64,000 nucleotides of DNA from Arthrobacter sp. Soil763 (GTDB taxonomy: Bacteria; Actinomycetota; Actinomycetes; Actinomycetales; Micrococcaceae), in assembly GCF_001428365.1 (NCBI RefSeq), contig NZ_LMSH01000002.1, positions 1,075,505-1,139,504 of the forward strand, given 5' to 3'. Below, piece after piece: positions 25,974-36,141 of the stretch; the stretch's first letter is position 1, and the number at the start of each line of letters is the position of its first letter. The notes below the pieces were generated by a model. It was not told where the DNA came from. It made no database searches and was given only the letters and a program-made list of their open reading frames with translations. Both the position numbers and the translations under genes were made by a program.

Positions 25974-26108
25974 ATGGATGCGCAGCTGACTGTTGAGCTG
26001 GAAGGGCAGACCTCGATCAACGAGCTGCTTGACGAGCCGGTCGGTGCTGCGCCGATTCAACTGGCACTGCCGATCCACTTCCAGCTCGCAACCGCCGAGC
26101 GCCGCTAG
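25974..26108 (+). CDS. Small acidic protein of unknown function
   Basis: 44 residues, MDAQLTVELEGQTSINELLD then PVGAAPIQLALPIHFQLATA and ERR. GGATCGAGG lies just ahead of ATG 25974. The sequence has no repeats and a normal amino-acid balance, which favours a real gene, but no family is recognised. It ends 12 bases before the next gene and may be in its transcript. Confidence 0.4.
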   Translation: MDAQLTVELEGQTSINELLDEPVGAAPIQLALPIHFQLATAERR

Positions 26109-26120
26109 GACCCGCGCCCG

Positions 26121-26765
26121 ATGCCCGCTCCTTCGACGGCCCGGCTATCGCCGTGCCGCCCCGGGTGGCGGTATGGCAGGAAGCGCCGGTCGGCCACGCA
26201 GCCAAAAGCGGGGAAGCTGGGGAGCGCCACCGCCGCGCTGGCGTTCATCCTTTGGGCAGTTCCGGCCGCTGCCACGCCGGCCCATGCCGGGCCCTGCGGG
26301 CCGGTGGTGCTGCTCCCGTTGCCCGGGTGCCAGGCTTCTCCCACGTCCACTACAGCGCCTCCACCCACGGCCAGGCCTTCGCCGTCGGTCGGAACGACCT
26401 CGCCCGCCCCTGCCCCGGCGCCGCCGCCCGGCGGCAGGCCGACGCAGGCGCCCGGGACAACGGCCGCGCCCAGCCCAGCAGTTCCGGCAGTAACCGTCAG
26501 CCCCTCCCGCACTGCCGTTCCGGCTTCGCCGCGCCCTGCCGCCACGAGCGCCGTCCCGGCCTCCGCAGCCCCTGGCACGTCGACCGTCGTCCCGGACGCG
26601 GGGGAGCCGCCGATCGCCGGATTGGACTCCACAGCGGCTGACACGGCGGACGCACGCTCCGGGAGTTCCGGCCTTACCGCCGCCGGCGGCGTGCTGCTGT
26701 CCCTGGGCGGGCTGCTCGTGGCGGCCGCCGGCGCCGTCGGACTTGGCCGGCACGCGCGCCCCTAA
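26121..26765 (+). CDS. Secreted Pro/Ala/Thr-rich surface protein
   Basis: 214 residues. A basic N-terminal region of about 30 residues leads to a signal peptide ending ATPAHAG; after CGPVVLLPLPGC comes about 100 residues of Pro/Ala/Thr/Ser spacer, and the protein ends with one membrane helix, LTAAGGVLLSLGGLLVAAAG, and a short basic tail GLGRHARP. This is the layout of a membrane-anchored wall-spanning protein; there is no LPXTG-like motif before the helix. Function unknown. AGGA lies a little upstream of ATG 26121. Confidence 0.6.
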   Translation: MPAPSTARLSPCRPGWRYGRKRRSATQPKAGKLGSATAALAFILWAVPAAATPAHAGPCGPVVLLPLPGCQASPTSTTAPPPTARPSPSVGTTSPAPAPAPPPGGRPTQAPGTTAAPSPAVPAVTVSPSRTAVPASPRPAATSAVPASAAPGTSTVVPDAGEPPIAGLDSTAADTADARSGSSGLTAAGGVLLSLGGLLVAAAGAVGLGRHARP

Positions 26766-26839
26766 GCGCACCGTCGAAGGGCAAACTCGTCCGTCTGGCC
26801 TGCGGAGGGCAAACGCCTTCCTGTGGGCGGTTAAAGCAG

Positions 26840-26880
26840 AAACCCCGCCCGGCGGACTTTTCAGCCTGCCGAACGGGTTT
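26840..26880. terminator. Imperfect hairpin between convergent units
   Basis: AAACCCCGCCCGGC (26840-26853) pairs imperfectly with GCCGAACGGGTTT (26868-26880). The plus strand is T-rich just after it and the minus strand has TTT a little later, so it may end both the surface-protein gene and tRNA-Lys. Confidence 0.5.
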
Positions 26881-26885
26881 TCTTG

Positions 26886-26961
26886 TGGTGCACCCCCCGG
26901 GACTCGAACCCGGAACCCATTGATTAAGAGTCAATTGCTCTGCCAGTTGAGCTAGAGGTGC
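26886..26961 (-). tRNA. tRNA-Lys (anticodon CUU)
   Basis: Acceptor arms GCACCTC and GGGGTGC, anticodon stem ATTGA/TCAAT with loop CTCTTAA, giving anticodon CTT for lysine AAG. The T arm CCGGG-TTCGAGT-CCCGG is canonical. CCA is encoded at the 3' end (26888-26886). Confidence 0.95.
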
Positions 26962-27079
26962 AGTTGTTGTTTTCGTTCTCCCCGGGCTGTTTATTTCCCG
27001 CGGTGTTCTCCGCAACGACATGAAACTCTACACGAGATTTGGTGCAGTGTGAAATCGGGGCCCGGGCGTCGGCGTGTGG

Positions 27080-28285
27080 CTACCCGGGGAGCTCCAAAAC
27101 CAGCGCAAAATCAGGGTTTTGGCCGTTGCTGAGGGCCCACAGCCGTCCGTCCGGGGCGAGCGAAACGTCGCGGATTCGGCCGTACTGCCGTGTGAAATAG
27201 GCCACAGGTTCGCCGGCGGTTTCGCCCCGCAGCGCGATCGTCCAGAGACGCTGCCCGCGGAGCGCCCCGAGGTAGGCGGTATCGCCGACGATCTCAAGGC
27301 CGCTCGGTGAGGAGTCCGCCGTCGACGGCCACACTGCTGCGGCGTCCCGGAACCTGCCCCGGTGCGGCGCCCCGGTCACCTCCGGCCAGCCATAGTTGCC
27401 GCCGGGCACGATCAGGTTGAGTTCGTCGTTGACGTCGGGGCCGAACTCGCTGGCCCACAGCCGCCCCGCACTGTCCCAGTCCAGTCCCTGGACGTTGCGG
27501 TGGCCCAGGCTGTACACCGGGTTGTTTCCGAAGGGGTTTCCGGGCGCCGGCTTGCCGTCCGCGGTAAGCCGCAGGATCTTGCCGCCGAGGGCGTCGCGGT
27601 CCTGCGGATCCCCGCTGCGGCGGGCGTCCCCGGTGCCGACGTAGAGGAACCCGTCCGGGCCGAAACGGATCCGGCCGCCGTTGTGGGTGGCTGCCTTGGG
27701 GATCCCGGAGAAGATCACCTTCGGGGCGCCCAGGTCCGGCACACCGTCCGGGCCCAGCCGAAAGCGCGCAATCCGGTTGTCGGACGCGGCGGTGAAGTAG
27801 GCGTACAGGTGGCGGCCGCTGCCGGTGCCGGGGGACAGTGCCAGTCCCAGCAGGCCGCCCTCGCCGCCGGGCACGACGCCGGGCACCTGGCCCACGGTGG
27901 TGGCCGCGCCCTGGGCGCCGGGGCGCACTGCCTTGAGGAGCGCGCTGTCCCGTTCGGAGATCAGTGCGGTGCCGTCGGGCAGGAAGACGATCGACCAGGG
28001 GATTGAAAGATTGGCGTTGATCCGCGCCACGACGCGTGGGGCCGTGGCGGATGGGCCCGGGGCCGACGGTCGCGGCGCGGACGGTCCGGAGGCGGGCGGC
28101 GCGGAAGTCGCCGGGCTGCCGGAAGAGGTACCCCCTTCGGTGGCCAGTGCACTGCCGGTGGCGGGTGGCGCGACGGGCGTGCCTGCCGTGCCGGTACAGC
28201 CCGAGACCGCGAGGGCCAGTGCAGCCGCCAGCGCCCCGGCCGCTGATGCTGCCGGGGCGCTTCGACGTGGCGTGTGCCCTCGCAC
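27080..28285 (-). CDS. PQQ-dependent sugar dehydrogenase-like lipoprotein
   Basis: 401 residues. The signal peptide ends in lipobox VSGC, then a Ser/Pro/Ala linker to about residue 85. The rest is the glucose/sorbosone dehydrogenase beta-propeller: NLSIPWSIVFLPDGTALISE, GGEGGLLGLALSP, the catalytic-histidine block THNGGRIRFGPDGFLYVGTG, YSLGHRNVQGLDWD and NDELNLIVPGGNYGWPEV. Members oxidise sugars outside the membrane when supplied with PQQ; no PQQ genes are in view, and some members do not bind PQQ. It follows the sunset-like gene by 20 bases on the same strand. Confidence 0.88.
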   Translation of the reverse strand: MRGHTPRRSAPAASAAGALAAALALAVSGCTGTAGTPVAPPATGSALATEGGTSSGSPATSAPPASGPSAPRPSAPGPSATAPRVVARINANLSIPWSIVFLPDGTALISERDSALLKAVRPGAQGAATTVGQVPGVVPGGEGGLLGLALSPGTGSGRHLYAYFTAASDNRIARFRLGPDGVPDLGAPKVIFSGIPKAATHNGGRIRFGPDGFLYVGTGDARRSGDPQDRDALGGKILRLTADGKPAPGNPFGNNPVYSLGHRNVQGLDWDSAGRLWASEFGPDVNDELNLIVPGGNYGWPEVTGAPHRGRFRDAAAVWPSTADSSPSGLEIVGDTAYLGALRGQRLWTIALRGETAGEPVAYFTRQYGRIRDVSLAPDGRLWALSNGQNPDFALVLELPG

Positions 28286-28304
28286 TGGCCGGGACGCCGT
28301 CCGG

Positions 28305-29264
28305 CTAGAGGCGCGAACGGCGCGGGGGACGGAACCCTGCGGCCTCGGCGTGGGCTACGGACTCGAACCAGACCTCGGCGCGGGTTTCCTCGTAGGAGGG
28401 GCTGGTCTCATCGTGGTAAATCATCGACGAGGCGTTTCCCTTCACGGTGAAGCCTTCCGGTCCGCTTCCATCCGCAGCCGGGGCGGCCGAGCCCTCGCCG
28501 TAGGGCTGCTCGACGGCGAGGTGCCCGGCCGGTGCGGGTGCCTGGGCCGGCTCGGCACTGGGGGCAGGCTCGGCGGTGTGGGGCTCGGCGGTGCGGGGTT
28601 CCGCGTAATGGCTGGCAGATCCCTCGGTGGCGGCGGCCGAGGCGGCTGCCTGGGCGGTCTCAAGGTCGGCGGCCTCTGCCGCGGCGGATTCCGCGCCGGG
28701 AAGGGTCGGGGCGTGCGGACCGGTGTACTCGTCGTGGTGCACCGGGGCGGCGGCCGCTTCGGCGGTGCCGGCGGCGGTCCCGGCGGTTGCCTCGTGGCGC
28801 GGGTGGCCCGCGTGCGGGGCTTCATGGTGCGGTGCGGCGTGGGTGTCGGCCGGCGGCGTCTCGGACCACTGCGTTTCCCACTCGGTGTTCTCGGTGCCCG
28901 TTTTCTCGGTGACGCCGGCTTCGGCGATGCCGCCGTCACTCGCGGCGCCGGCAGCCGGCTCCTCACCGGTCGGCCGGGCCGCCGCAGCAGCAGCCTCGTC
29001 GTCGGCCGTCGTCGGCGGCACCGGTTCGGCGTTGCCGAATCCGGCGGCGGAGGGCATCCCGGTGGTGGCGGCCGCGGCGGCCGATGATGCGGCCGTCCCG
29101 CCGGACAGGGCGCCGTCGTGGCGTTCACCGCTGGCAGGAGCCTGGTCGGCGGACCTCTGCTGTGCGGAGGTCCCCGCGCCGCTGCGGGCGTTGTTGCGGT
29201 TCAGCAGCCACCACACGACGCCGACAATCACCACGATGACGATGAGCCAGGTAATCCAATCCAT
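28305..29264 (-). CDS. Membrane-anchored protein with C-terminal sunset-like domain
   Basis: 319 residues. An N-terminal helix (WITWLIVIVVIVGVVWWLLN) anchors it; then some 200 residues of Ala/Glu/Pro/Thr-rich low-complexity sequence; then a compact end domain, FTVKGNASSMIYHDETSPSY then EETRAEVWF and AHAEAAGFRPP. That end matches the so-called sunset domain, which recurs at the end of actinobacterial exported or membrane proteins and whose role is unknown. The orientation suggests that the tail is outside, or that the protein is a cytosolic tether. GAAGGAT precedes ATG 29264. Confidence 0.7.
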   Translation of the reverse strand: MDWITWLIVIVVIVGVVWWLLNRNNARSGAGTSAQQRSADQAPASGERHDGALSGGTAASSAAAAATTGMPSAAGFGNAEPVPPTTADDEAAAAAARPTGEEPAAGAASDGGIAEAGVTEKTGTENTEWETQWSETPPADTHAAPHHEAPHAGHPRHEATAGTAAGTAEAAAAPVHHDEYTGPHAPTLPGAESAAAEAADLETAQAAASAAATEGSASHYAEPRTAEPHTAEPAPSAEPAQAPAPAGHLAVEQPYGEGSAAPAADGSGPEGFTVKGNASSMIYHDETSPSYEETRAEVWFESVAHAEAAGFRPPRRSRL

Positions 29265-29368
29265 AGCGGAATCCTTCTGTCCAGGGGCAGGGTTGCCGTT
29301 GCTTGACGTTACGTCCGGCCCGACGGGGCTGTCCAGCGTTCCGGAACCGCCCCGTGTAGCCTCGCTTC

Positions 29369-30337
29369 ATGGATTTCAAGCGACTGCGGATCCTCCGCGA
29401 ACTGGCGGACCGCGGCACGGTCGGTGCCGCCGCGGAAGCGCTGCGGGTAACGCCGTCGGCCGTCTCGCAGCAGCTGAAGACGCTGCAGGAGGAACTGGGC
29501 GTCGTCCTTGTCGAGAAATCCGGCAGGGGAGTGCGGCTGACCGAGGCCGGGCTGGCCATGGCGGGCGCGGCCGCCGACGTCTCAACGGCCCTGGCCCGCG
29601 CCGAGGCGACCGTTGACACCTACCGGCGCGGCTGGCAGACCCGGATCAGGGCCGCGTTCTTCCCCAGTGCGGCGGAGATGTTCCTGCCGGGCCTGCTGCA
29701 CCGGGTCAAGGACATCGACGGGCTCCGCTTCGAGGCCCACTTTGAGGACCCGGGCGTCGCCGGCTTCGCATCCCTCGCCGCCGACTATGACATCGTCCTC
29801 GCCCACAGCGTCGACGGACCCGGGGTGTTTGCCCGGCAGGGCCTGCAGGTCATCCCGCTCCTGGACGAACCGCTCGACGTCGCGGTCCCCGCAGGCCATG
29901 CCCTTGCCGGCAAGGCCGCCCTGAGCGCCGGGGATGTCGTCGGGTTCCCCTGGATGGGCGTGCCCGACGGGTTCCCCTTTGACACGGTGCTGCGCCAGAT
30001 CGAGCTGCAGGCCGATTCGCCGGCGGTCCGGGCCCAGCTGTATCCGGACCTCCGCGTCCTGGAGGCCCTGGTCAGCGCCGGGCACGGACTCAGCCTGCTG
30101 CCGCGGTACACGGCCCTGAAGAACCAGGGGAGGGGCTTCGTCCTCCGGCCGCTCCGGGGCGTGAAGGCCAGCCGCAGCATCGTGGCCCTGGCCCGCCCGG
30201 AGGCTGCGGCCCGCACCCGGATCCAGCAGGTGCTGACCATGCTCAAGGATGAGGCCCGCGCGGTGGCGGAAGCTCCCGAGTTGCGTGACACGGATCACCT
30301 TGGGATCGCCCAGCACACGTCGGCGTCCGAAGAATGA
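29369..30337 (+). CDS. LysR-family transcription regulator
   Basis: 322 residues. The helix-turn-helix is at the very start (RELADRGTVGAAAEALRVTP, SAVSQQLKTLQEELGVVLVE, RLTEAG), followed by the two-lobed effector domain (IRAAFFPSAAEMFLPGLLHR to GHGLSLLPRYTALKNQGRGF). It uses the M-D-F-K-R-L-R-I-L start common in actinobacterial LysR proteins. The usual target would be a divergent gene, here the sunset-like membrane protein, but ilvD follows 98 bases downstream. Effector unknown. Confidence 0.9.
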   Translation: MDFKRLRILRELADRGTVGAAAEALRVTPSAVSQQLKTLQEELGVVLVEKSGRGVRLTEAGLAMAGAAADVSTALARAEATVDTYRRGWQTRIRAAFFPSAAEMFLPGLLHRVKDIDGLRFEAHFEDPGVAGFASLAADYDIVLAHSVDGPGVFARQGLQVIPLLDEPLDVAVPAGHALAGKAALSAGDVVGFPWMGVPDGFPFDTVLRQIELQADSPAVRAQLYPDLRVLEALVSAGHGLSLLPRYTALKNQGRGFVLRPLRGVKASRSIVALARPEAAARTRIQQVLTMLKDEARAVAEAPELRDTDHLGIAQHTSASEE

Positions 30338-30435
30338 GACGACAGTCCACTATTTGGGCGAAATATTCCCGGAATCGGGCTTAATGAGCCACTCCGGCTC
30401 GTTGCTGCCTGCGCCGTAGCCCTAGACTTTGAGCC

Positions 30436-32157
30436 ATGAGTGAGGACACCCAAACAGCGACAGAGACCAAGCCGGACATCAAGCCACGCAGCCGGGTCGT
30501 CACCGACGGAATCCACGCCGCCCCCGCGCGCGGCATGTTCCGTGCGGTCGGCATGGGCGACGATGACTTCGCCAAGCCCCAGGTGGGCGTGGCCAGCTCG
30601 TGGAATGAAATCACTCCCTGCAACCTCTCGCTGAACCGGCTGGCCCAGGGCGCCAAGGAAGGCGTCCACGCCGGCGGCGGGTTCCCGATGCAGTTCGGCA
30701 CCATCTCCGTCTCCGACGGCATCTCCATGGGCCACGAAGGCATGCACTTCTCCCTCGTCTCCCGCGAAGTCATCGCCGATTCGGTGGAGACCGTGATGCA
30801 GGCCGAGCGGATCGACGGCTCGGTGCTGCTGGCCGGCTGCGACAAGTCCCTCCCTGGCATGCTGATGGCAGCGGCCCGCCTGGATCTGGCCAGCGTCTTC
30901 CTCTACGCCGGCTCCATCATGCCCGGCTGGGTCAAGCTCGAGGACGGCTCGGAGAAGGAAGTCACCCTCATTGACGCCTTCGAGGCCGTGGGCGCCTGCG
31001 CCGCCGGCAAGATGAGCATGGAGGACCTCACCCGCATCGAAAAGGCCATCTGCCCGGGCGAAGGTGCCTGCGGCGGCATGTACACCGCCAACACCATGGC
31101 CTGCATCGGTGAGGCCCTCGGCATGTCCCTCCCCGGCTCCGCCGCCCCGCCGTCGGCCGACCGCCGTCGTGATGATTTCGCGCGGAAGTCCGGCGAGGCC
31201 GTGGTGAACCTGCTCCGCCTCGGCATCACCGCCCGCGACATCATGACCAAGAAGGCCTTCGAGAATGCCATCGCCGTCACTATGGCCTTCGGCGGCTCCA
31301 CCAACGCGGTCCTGCACCTGCTGGCCATCGCACGCGAGGCCGAGGTCGAGCTGACCCTGGACGACTTCAACCGGATCGGCGACAAGATCCCGCACCTGGG
31401 CGACCTGAAGCCCTTCGGCCGCTACGTCATGACCGATGTCGACAAGATCGGCGGCGTGCCGGTGATCATGAAGGCCCTGCTCGACGCCGGCCTGCTGCAC
31501 GGCGACTGCCTCACCGTGACCGGCAAGACCGTCGCGGAAAACCTCGAGGCGATCAACCCGCCGGATGTCGACGGCAAGATCCTGCGTGCCCTGGACAACC
31601 CGATCCACAAGACCGGCGGCATCACCATCCTGCACGGCTCGATGGCACCGGAAGGCGCCGTCGTCAAGAGCGCCGGCTTCGACGCCGACGTCTTCGAGGG
31701 CACCGCCCGCGTCTTCGAACGCGAGCAGGGCGCCCTGGACGCGCTGGACAACGGCGAGATCAAGGCCGGCGACGTCGTCGTCATCCGCTACGAGGGTCCC
31801 AAGGGCGGCCCGGGCATGCGCGAGATGCTGGCCATCACGGGCGCCATCAAGGGCGCGGGCCTCGGCAAGGACGTCCTGCTGCTCACGGACGGCCGCTTCT
31901 CCGGCGGCACCACCGGCCTGTGCATCGGCCACGTCGCGCCGGAAGCGGTCGACGGTGGTCCGATCGCCTTCGTCAAGGACGGTGACCGGATCCGCGTGGA
32001 CATCGCCGCCCGTTCGTTCGACCTGCTGGTGGAGCCCGCCGAGCTGGAGGCCCGGAAGGTGGGCTGGGAGCCGCTGCCGGCCAAGTTCACCAAGGGTGTA
32101 CTCGCGAAGTACGCCAAGCTGGTCCACAGCGCCTCCACCGGCGCCTACTGCGGGTGA
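30436..32157 (+). CDS. ilvD: Dihydroxy-acid dehydratase
   Basis: 573 residues. Dehydrates dihydroxy acids to the keto acids that precede valine, isoleucine and leucine, using an iron-sulfur cluster. The cluster and substrate blocks [47 protein letters not shown] and [20 protein letters not shown] are all intact. A -10-like TAGACT at 30423-30428 lies just before ATG 30436, suggesting a leaderless message. It is on the same strand as ilvBNC but separated by the attenuated leader, so it is probably its own unit. Confidence 0.96.
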   Translation: MSEDTQTATETKPDIKPRSRVVTDGIHAAPARGMFRAVGMGDDDFAKPQVGVASSWNEITPCNLSLNRLAQGAKEGVHAGGGFPMQFGTISVSDGISMGHEGMHFSLVSREVIADSVETVMQAERIDGSVLLAGCDKSLPGMLMAAARLDLASVFLYAGSIMPGWVKLEDGSEKEVTLIDAFEAVGACAAGKMSMEDLTRIEKAICPGEGACGGMYTANTMACIGEALGMSLPGSAAPPSADRRRDDFARKSGEAVVNLLRLGITARDIMTKKAFENAIAVTMAFGGSTNAVLHLLAIAREAEVELTLDDFNRIGDKIPHLGDLKPFGRYVMTDVDKIGGVPVIMKALLDAGLLHGDCLTVTGKTVAENLEAINPPDVDGKILRALDNPIHKTGGITILHGSMAPEGAVVKSAGFDADVFEGTARVFEREQGALDALDNGEIKAGDVVVIRYEGPKGGPGMREMLAITGAIKGAGLGKDVLLLTDGRFSGGTTGLCIGHVAPEAVDGGPIAFVKDGDRIRVDIAARSFDLLVEPAELEARKVGWEPLPAKFTKGVLAKYAKLVHSASTGAYCG

Positions 32158-32161
32158 TAGC

Positions 32162-32197
32162 GGACCCGGGAGGGGGCGCATGCCTTCTCCCGGGTCC
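32162..32197 (+). terminator. Hairpin after ilvD
   Basis: GGACCCGGGAG (32162-32172) and its exact complement (32187-32197) form an 11-base stem starting five bases after the ilvD stop. No T-run follows, so termination would be weak or of the T-less kind. Confidence 0.4.
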
Positions 32198-32223
32198 CAA
32201 CCAGTGGACAGTGTCGTCCACAT

Positions 32224-32275
32224 CGTGAGACAGGCCGCAGGCTCGTTGACACCTGTCTCACGTAGAGGGAAAACT
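32224..32275 (+). promoter_or_regulatory. ilvB leader promoter with 11-bp inverted repeat
   Basis: CGTGAGACAGG (32224-32234) and its exact complement (32252-32262) flank a consensus -35, TTGACA (32246-32251). AAAACT at 32270-32275 is a weak -10 candidate at spacing 18, which would start the transcript at or near the leader-peptide ATG. The arm contains TGAGACAG, also found in front of leuB, so an LtbR/NdgR-type regulator site is likely. The 329-base gap 32158-32486 also holds the ilvD hairpin, the leader peptide and attenuator. Confidence 0.5.
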
Positions 32276-32281
32276 GAACGC

Positions 32282-32353
32282 ATGATCGAGATCGTTACCG
32301 GCGGCGCTTGCGCAGCTGCAGTCGTCGTCCTTACCAAGCGCGTGGCTCAATAG
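32282..32353 (+). CDS. ilvB leader peptide
   Basis: A 23-residue peptide, MIEIVTGGACAAAVVVLTKR then VAQ, with five valines, two isoleucines and one leucine. The run Val-Val-Val-Leu (GTC GTC GTC CTT, 32321-32332) is the expected control point: the next hairpin arm begins six bases later. Leader peptides rich in branched-chain residues precede ilvBNC in Corynebacterium, where transcription attenuation has been shown. It seems to be leaderless. The peptide itself need have no function. Confidence 0.75.
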   Translation: MIEIVTGGACAAAVVVLTKRVAQ

Positions 32354-32419
32354 CCGTTCCTGGTAACGAACCGCCACGCGCAAACCCCTCGAAGAGCCGC
32401 CAGGCTGAGGGGTTTTTTT
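32338..32419 (+). terminator. Attenuator hairpins of the ilvBNC operon
   Basis: A first hairpin pairs GCGCGTGGC (32338-32346, inside the end of the leader peptide) with its exact complement (32373-32381). Immediately after, AAACCCCTC (32382-32390) pairs with GAGGGGTTT (32407-32415), and the T-run extends to 32419: a textbook terminator. When ribosomes stall on the Val/Leu codons the first hairpin should be disturbed; AGCCGTTCCTGG (32352-32363) can then pair in part with CCAGGCT (32400-32406) and block the terminator. That antiterminator is only a candidate. Confidence 0.7.
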
Positions 32420-32486
32420 ATTTCCGCTCCACCAGCACCACCCGATCACTGTAGATCCAACCCAGATCCACCAAAGGAAGAGTCCG

Positions 32487-34385
32487 ATGAGCAAAGGATC
32501 GCCGATCAGCCCCTCGCTGATGGCCACTAAGTCCGCTGGAGCCCACAAGGCTCCGGAACGCGTCGACCGTCCGGCCGACGCCGGCGTCGATCATGCTGCC
32601 GTCTCTCCTGTCCTTGGGCCGAACAACGTCGTACCCCCGACGCCGATGACCGGCTCGCAAGCAATCGTCCGCTCGCTCGAAGAACTCGGCGTGCAGGACA
32701 TTTTCGGTTTGCCCGGTGGCGCGATCCTGCCCACCTATGACCCCTTGATGGCCTCCACAATGAACCACGTTCTGGTCCGTCACGAACAGGGAGCCGGCCA
32801 CGCCGCGCAAGGCTACGCCATGGTTACCGGGCGGGTTGGCGTCTGCATCGCCACCTCCGGCCCCGGAGCCACCAACCTCGTTACCGCCATCATGGACGCC
32901 CACATGGACTCCGTGCCGATGGTTGTCATCACCGGCCAGGTCTCCAGCGGGGTCATCGGCACCGATGCCTTCCAGGAAGCGGACATCGTCGGCATCACCA
33001 TGCCGATCACGAAGCACTCCTTCCTGGTCACCAACCCCGACGACATCCCGCACGTCATGGCCGAGGCGTTCCACCTGGCCTCCACCGGGCGGCCCGGCCC
33101 GGTCCTGGTGGACGTCGCCAAGGACGCCCAGCAGGGCCAGACGACGTTCTCCTGGCCGCCGAAGATCGACCTGCCGGGCTACCGGCCGGTGGTCCGCGGC
33201 CACAGCAAGCAGGTCCGCGAGGCGGCCCGGCTGATCGCCGCGGCCACCAAGCCGGTGCTCTACGTCGGTGGCGGCGTGGTCAAGGCGCACGCTTCGGCGG
33301 AACTGCGCGAACTCGCCGAACTCTCCGGCGCGCCCGTGGTCACCACCCTGATGGCCCGCGGCGTCTTCCCGGACTCGCACCCGCAGCACGTCGGCATGCC
33401 CGGCATGCACGGCACGGTCTCCGCCGTGACCGCGCTGCAGCAGTCCGACCTGCTGATCACGCTCGGTGCGCGCTTCGATGACCGGGTCACCGGCATCCTG
33501 TCCTCCTTCGCGCCCAACGCCAAGGTCATCCACGCGGACATCGACCCGGCGGAGATCTCCAAGAACCGCACCGCCGATGTCCCGATCGTGGGCTCGGTCA
33601 AGGAAATCATCCCGGAGCTCACCGAGGCGCTGCGGCTCCAGTTCGACGCCACCGGCACCCCGGACCTGACGAACTGGTGGGCGTTCCTGAACAACCTCAA
33701 GGAGACCTACCCGCTCGGCTGGACCGAACCGGAGGACGGCCTCACCGCCCCGCAGCGCGTGATCGAACGGATCGGCGCCTTGACCGGGCCCGAGGGCGTC
33801 TACGTCGCCGGAGTCGGCCAGCACCAGATGTGGGCGTCGCAGTTCATCAAGTACGAACGCCCGCACGCCTGGCTGAACTCCGGCGGCGCCGGCACCATGG
33901 GCTACGCCGTGCCGGCGGCCATGGGCGCCAAGGTCGGCAACCCGGACCGCGTGGTCTGGGCGATCGACGGCGACGGCTGCTTCCAGATGACCAACCAGGA
34001 ACTGGCCACCTGCGCCATCAACAAGATCCCGATCAAGGTCGCGGTGATCAACAACTCCTCGCTGGGCATGGTGCGGCAGTGGCAGACCCTGTTCTACGAG
34101 GGCCGCTACTCCAACACCGACCTGAACACCGGCCACGACACCGTCCGGATCCCGGACTTCGTCAAGCTCGCGGACGCTTACGGCTGCGCCAGCTTCCGTT
34201 GCGAGCGGGACGAGGACATCGATGCCACCATCCAGCAGGCCCTGGCGATTAACGACCGTCCGGTCGTCATCGACTTTGTCGTCAGCCCGAACTCGATGGT
34301 GTGGCCGATGGTCCCCGCCGGCGTGAGCAACGACCAGATCCAGGTTGCCCGGAACATGACCCCGGACTGGGAAGAAGAGGACTGA
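32487..34385 (+). CDS. ilvB: Acetolactate synthase, large subunit
   Basis: 632 residues. Joins two pyruvates, or pyruvate and 2-ketobutyrate, in the first common step of valine/leucine/isoleucine synthesis. The thiamin diphosphate motif begins at GDG (residues 495-497; [16 protein letters not shown]) and ends with NNSSLG. The catalytic glutamate is in [18 protein letters not shown] 50-residue Pro/Ala-rich start precedes the conserved part. GGAAGAG precedes ATG 32487. It is the first structural gene after the attenuator. Confidence 0.96.
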   Translation: MSKGSPISPSLMATKSAGAHKAPERVDRPADAGVDHAAVSPVLGPNNVVPPTPMTGSQAIVRSLEELGVQDIFGLPGGAILPTYDPLMASTMNHVLVRHEQGAGHAAQGYAMVTGRVGVCIATSGPGATNLVTAIMDAHMDSVPMVVITGQVSSGVIGTDAFQEADIVGITMPITKHSFLVTNPDDIPHVMAEAFHLASTGRPGPVLVDVAKDAQQGQTTFSWPPKIDLPGYRPVVRGHSKQVREAARLIAAATKPVLYVGGGVVKAHASAELRELAELSGAPVVTTLMARGVFPDSHPQHVGMPGMHGTVSAVTALQQSDLLITLGARFDDRVTGILSSFAPNAKVIHADIDPAEISKNRTADVPIVGSVKEIIPELTEALRLQFDATGTPDLTNWWAFLNNLKETYPLGWTEPEDGLTAPQRVIERIGALTGPEGVYVAGVGQHQMWASQFIKYERPHAWLNSGGAGTMGYAVPAAMGAKVGNPDRVVWAIDGDGCFQMTNQELATCAINKIPIKVAVINNSSLGMVRQWQTLFYEGRYSNTDLNTGHDTVRIPDFVKLADAYGCASFRCERDEDIDATIQQALAINDRPVVIDFVVSPNSMVWPMVPAGVSNDQIQVARNMTPDWEEED

Positions 34386-34387
34386 AC

Positions 34388-36011
<1,624 letters not shown>

Positions 36012-36027
36012 GGCAACTGACCGGCAG

Positions 36028-36064
36028 GGGAGCCGGACACCAGTTTCTGGGGTCCGGCTCTCCC
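36028..36064 (+). terminator. GC-rich hairpin after ilvC
   Basis: GGGAGCCGGAC (36028-36038) pairs with GTCCGGCTC-TCCC (36052-36064) with one bulged T. No T-run follows. It may stabilise or end the ilvBNC message before serA. Confidence 0.45.
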
Positions 36065-36141
36065 GCGTTGAGCACCACCTGCACCACAGACGTTTCACCA
36101 AAATCCCCACCTGAATTACAAGAGAGCTAAAGAGGTCACCG

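Noticed and set aside
30295..32337. Long minus-strand frame opposite ilvD
   Set aside because: Composition is typical of an antisense frame in high-GC DNA; ilvD is complete on the other strand.
32158..32486. T-box riboswitch before ilvB
   Set aside because: No specifier loop or conserved T-box sequence; a leader peptide with Val/Leu codons explains the terminator.
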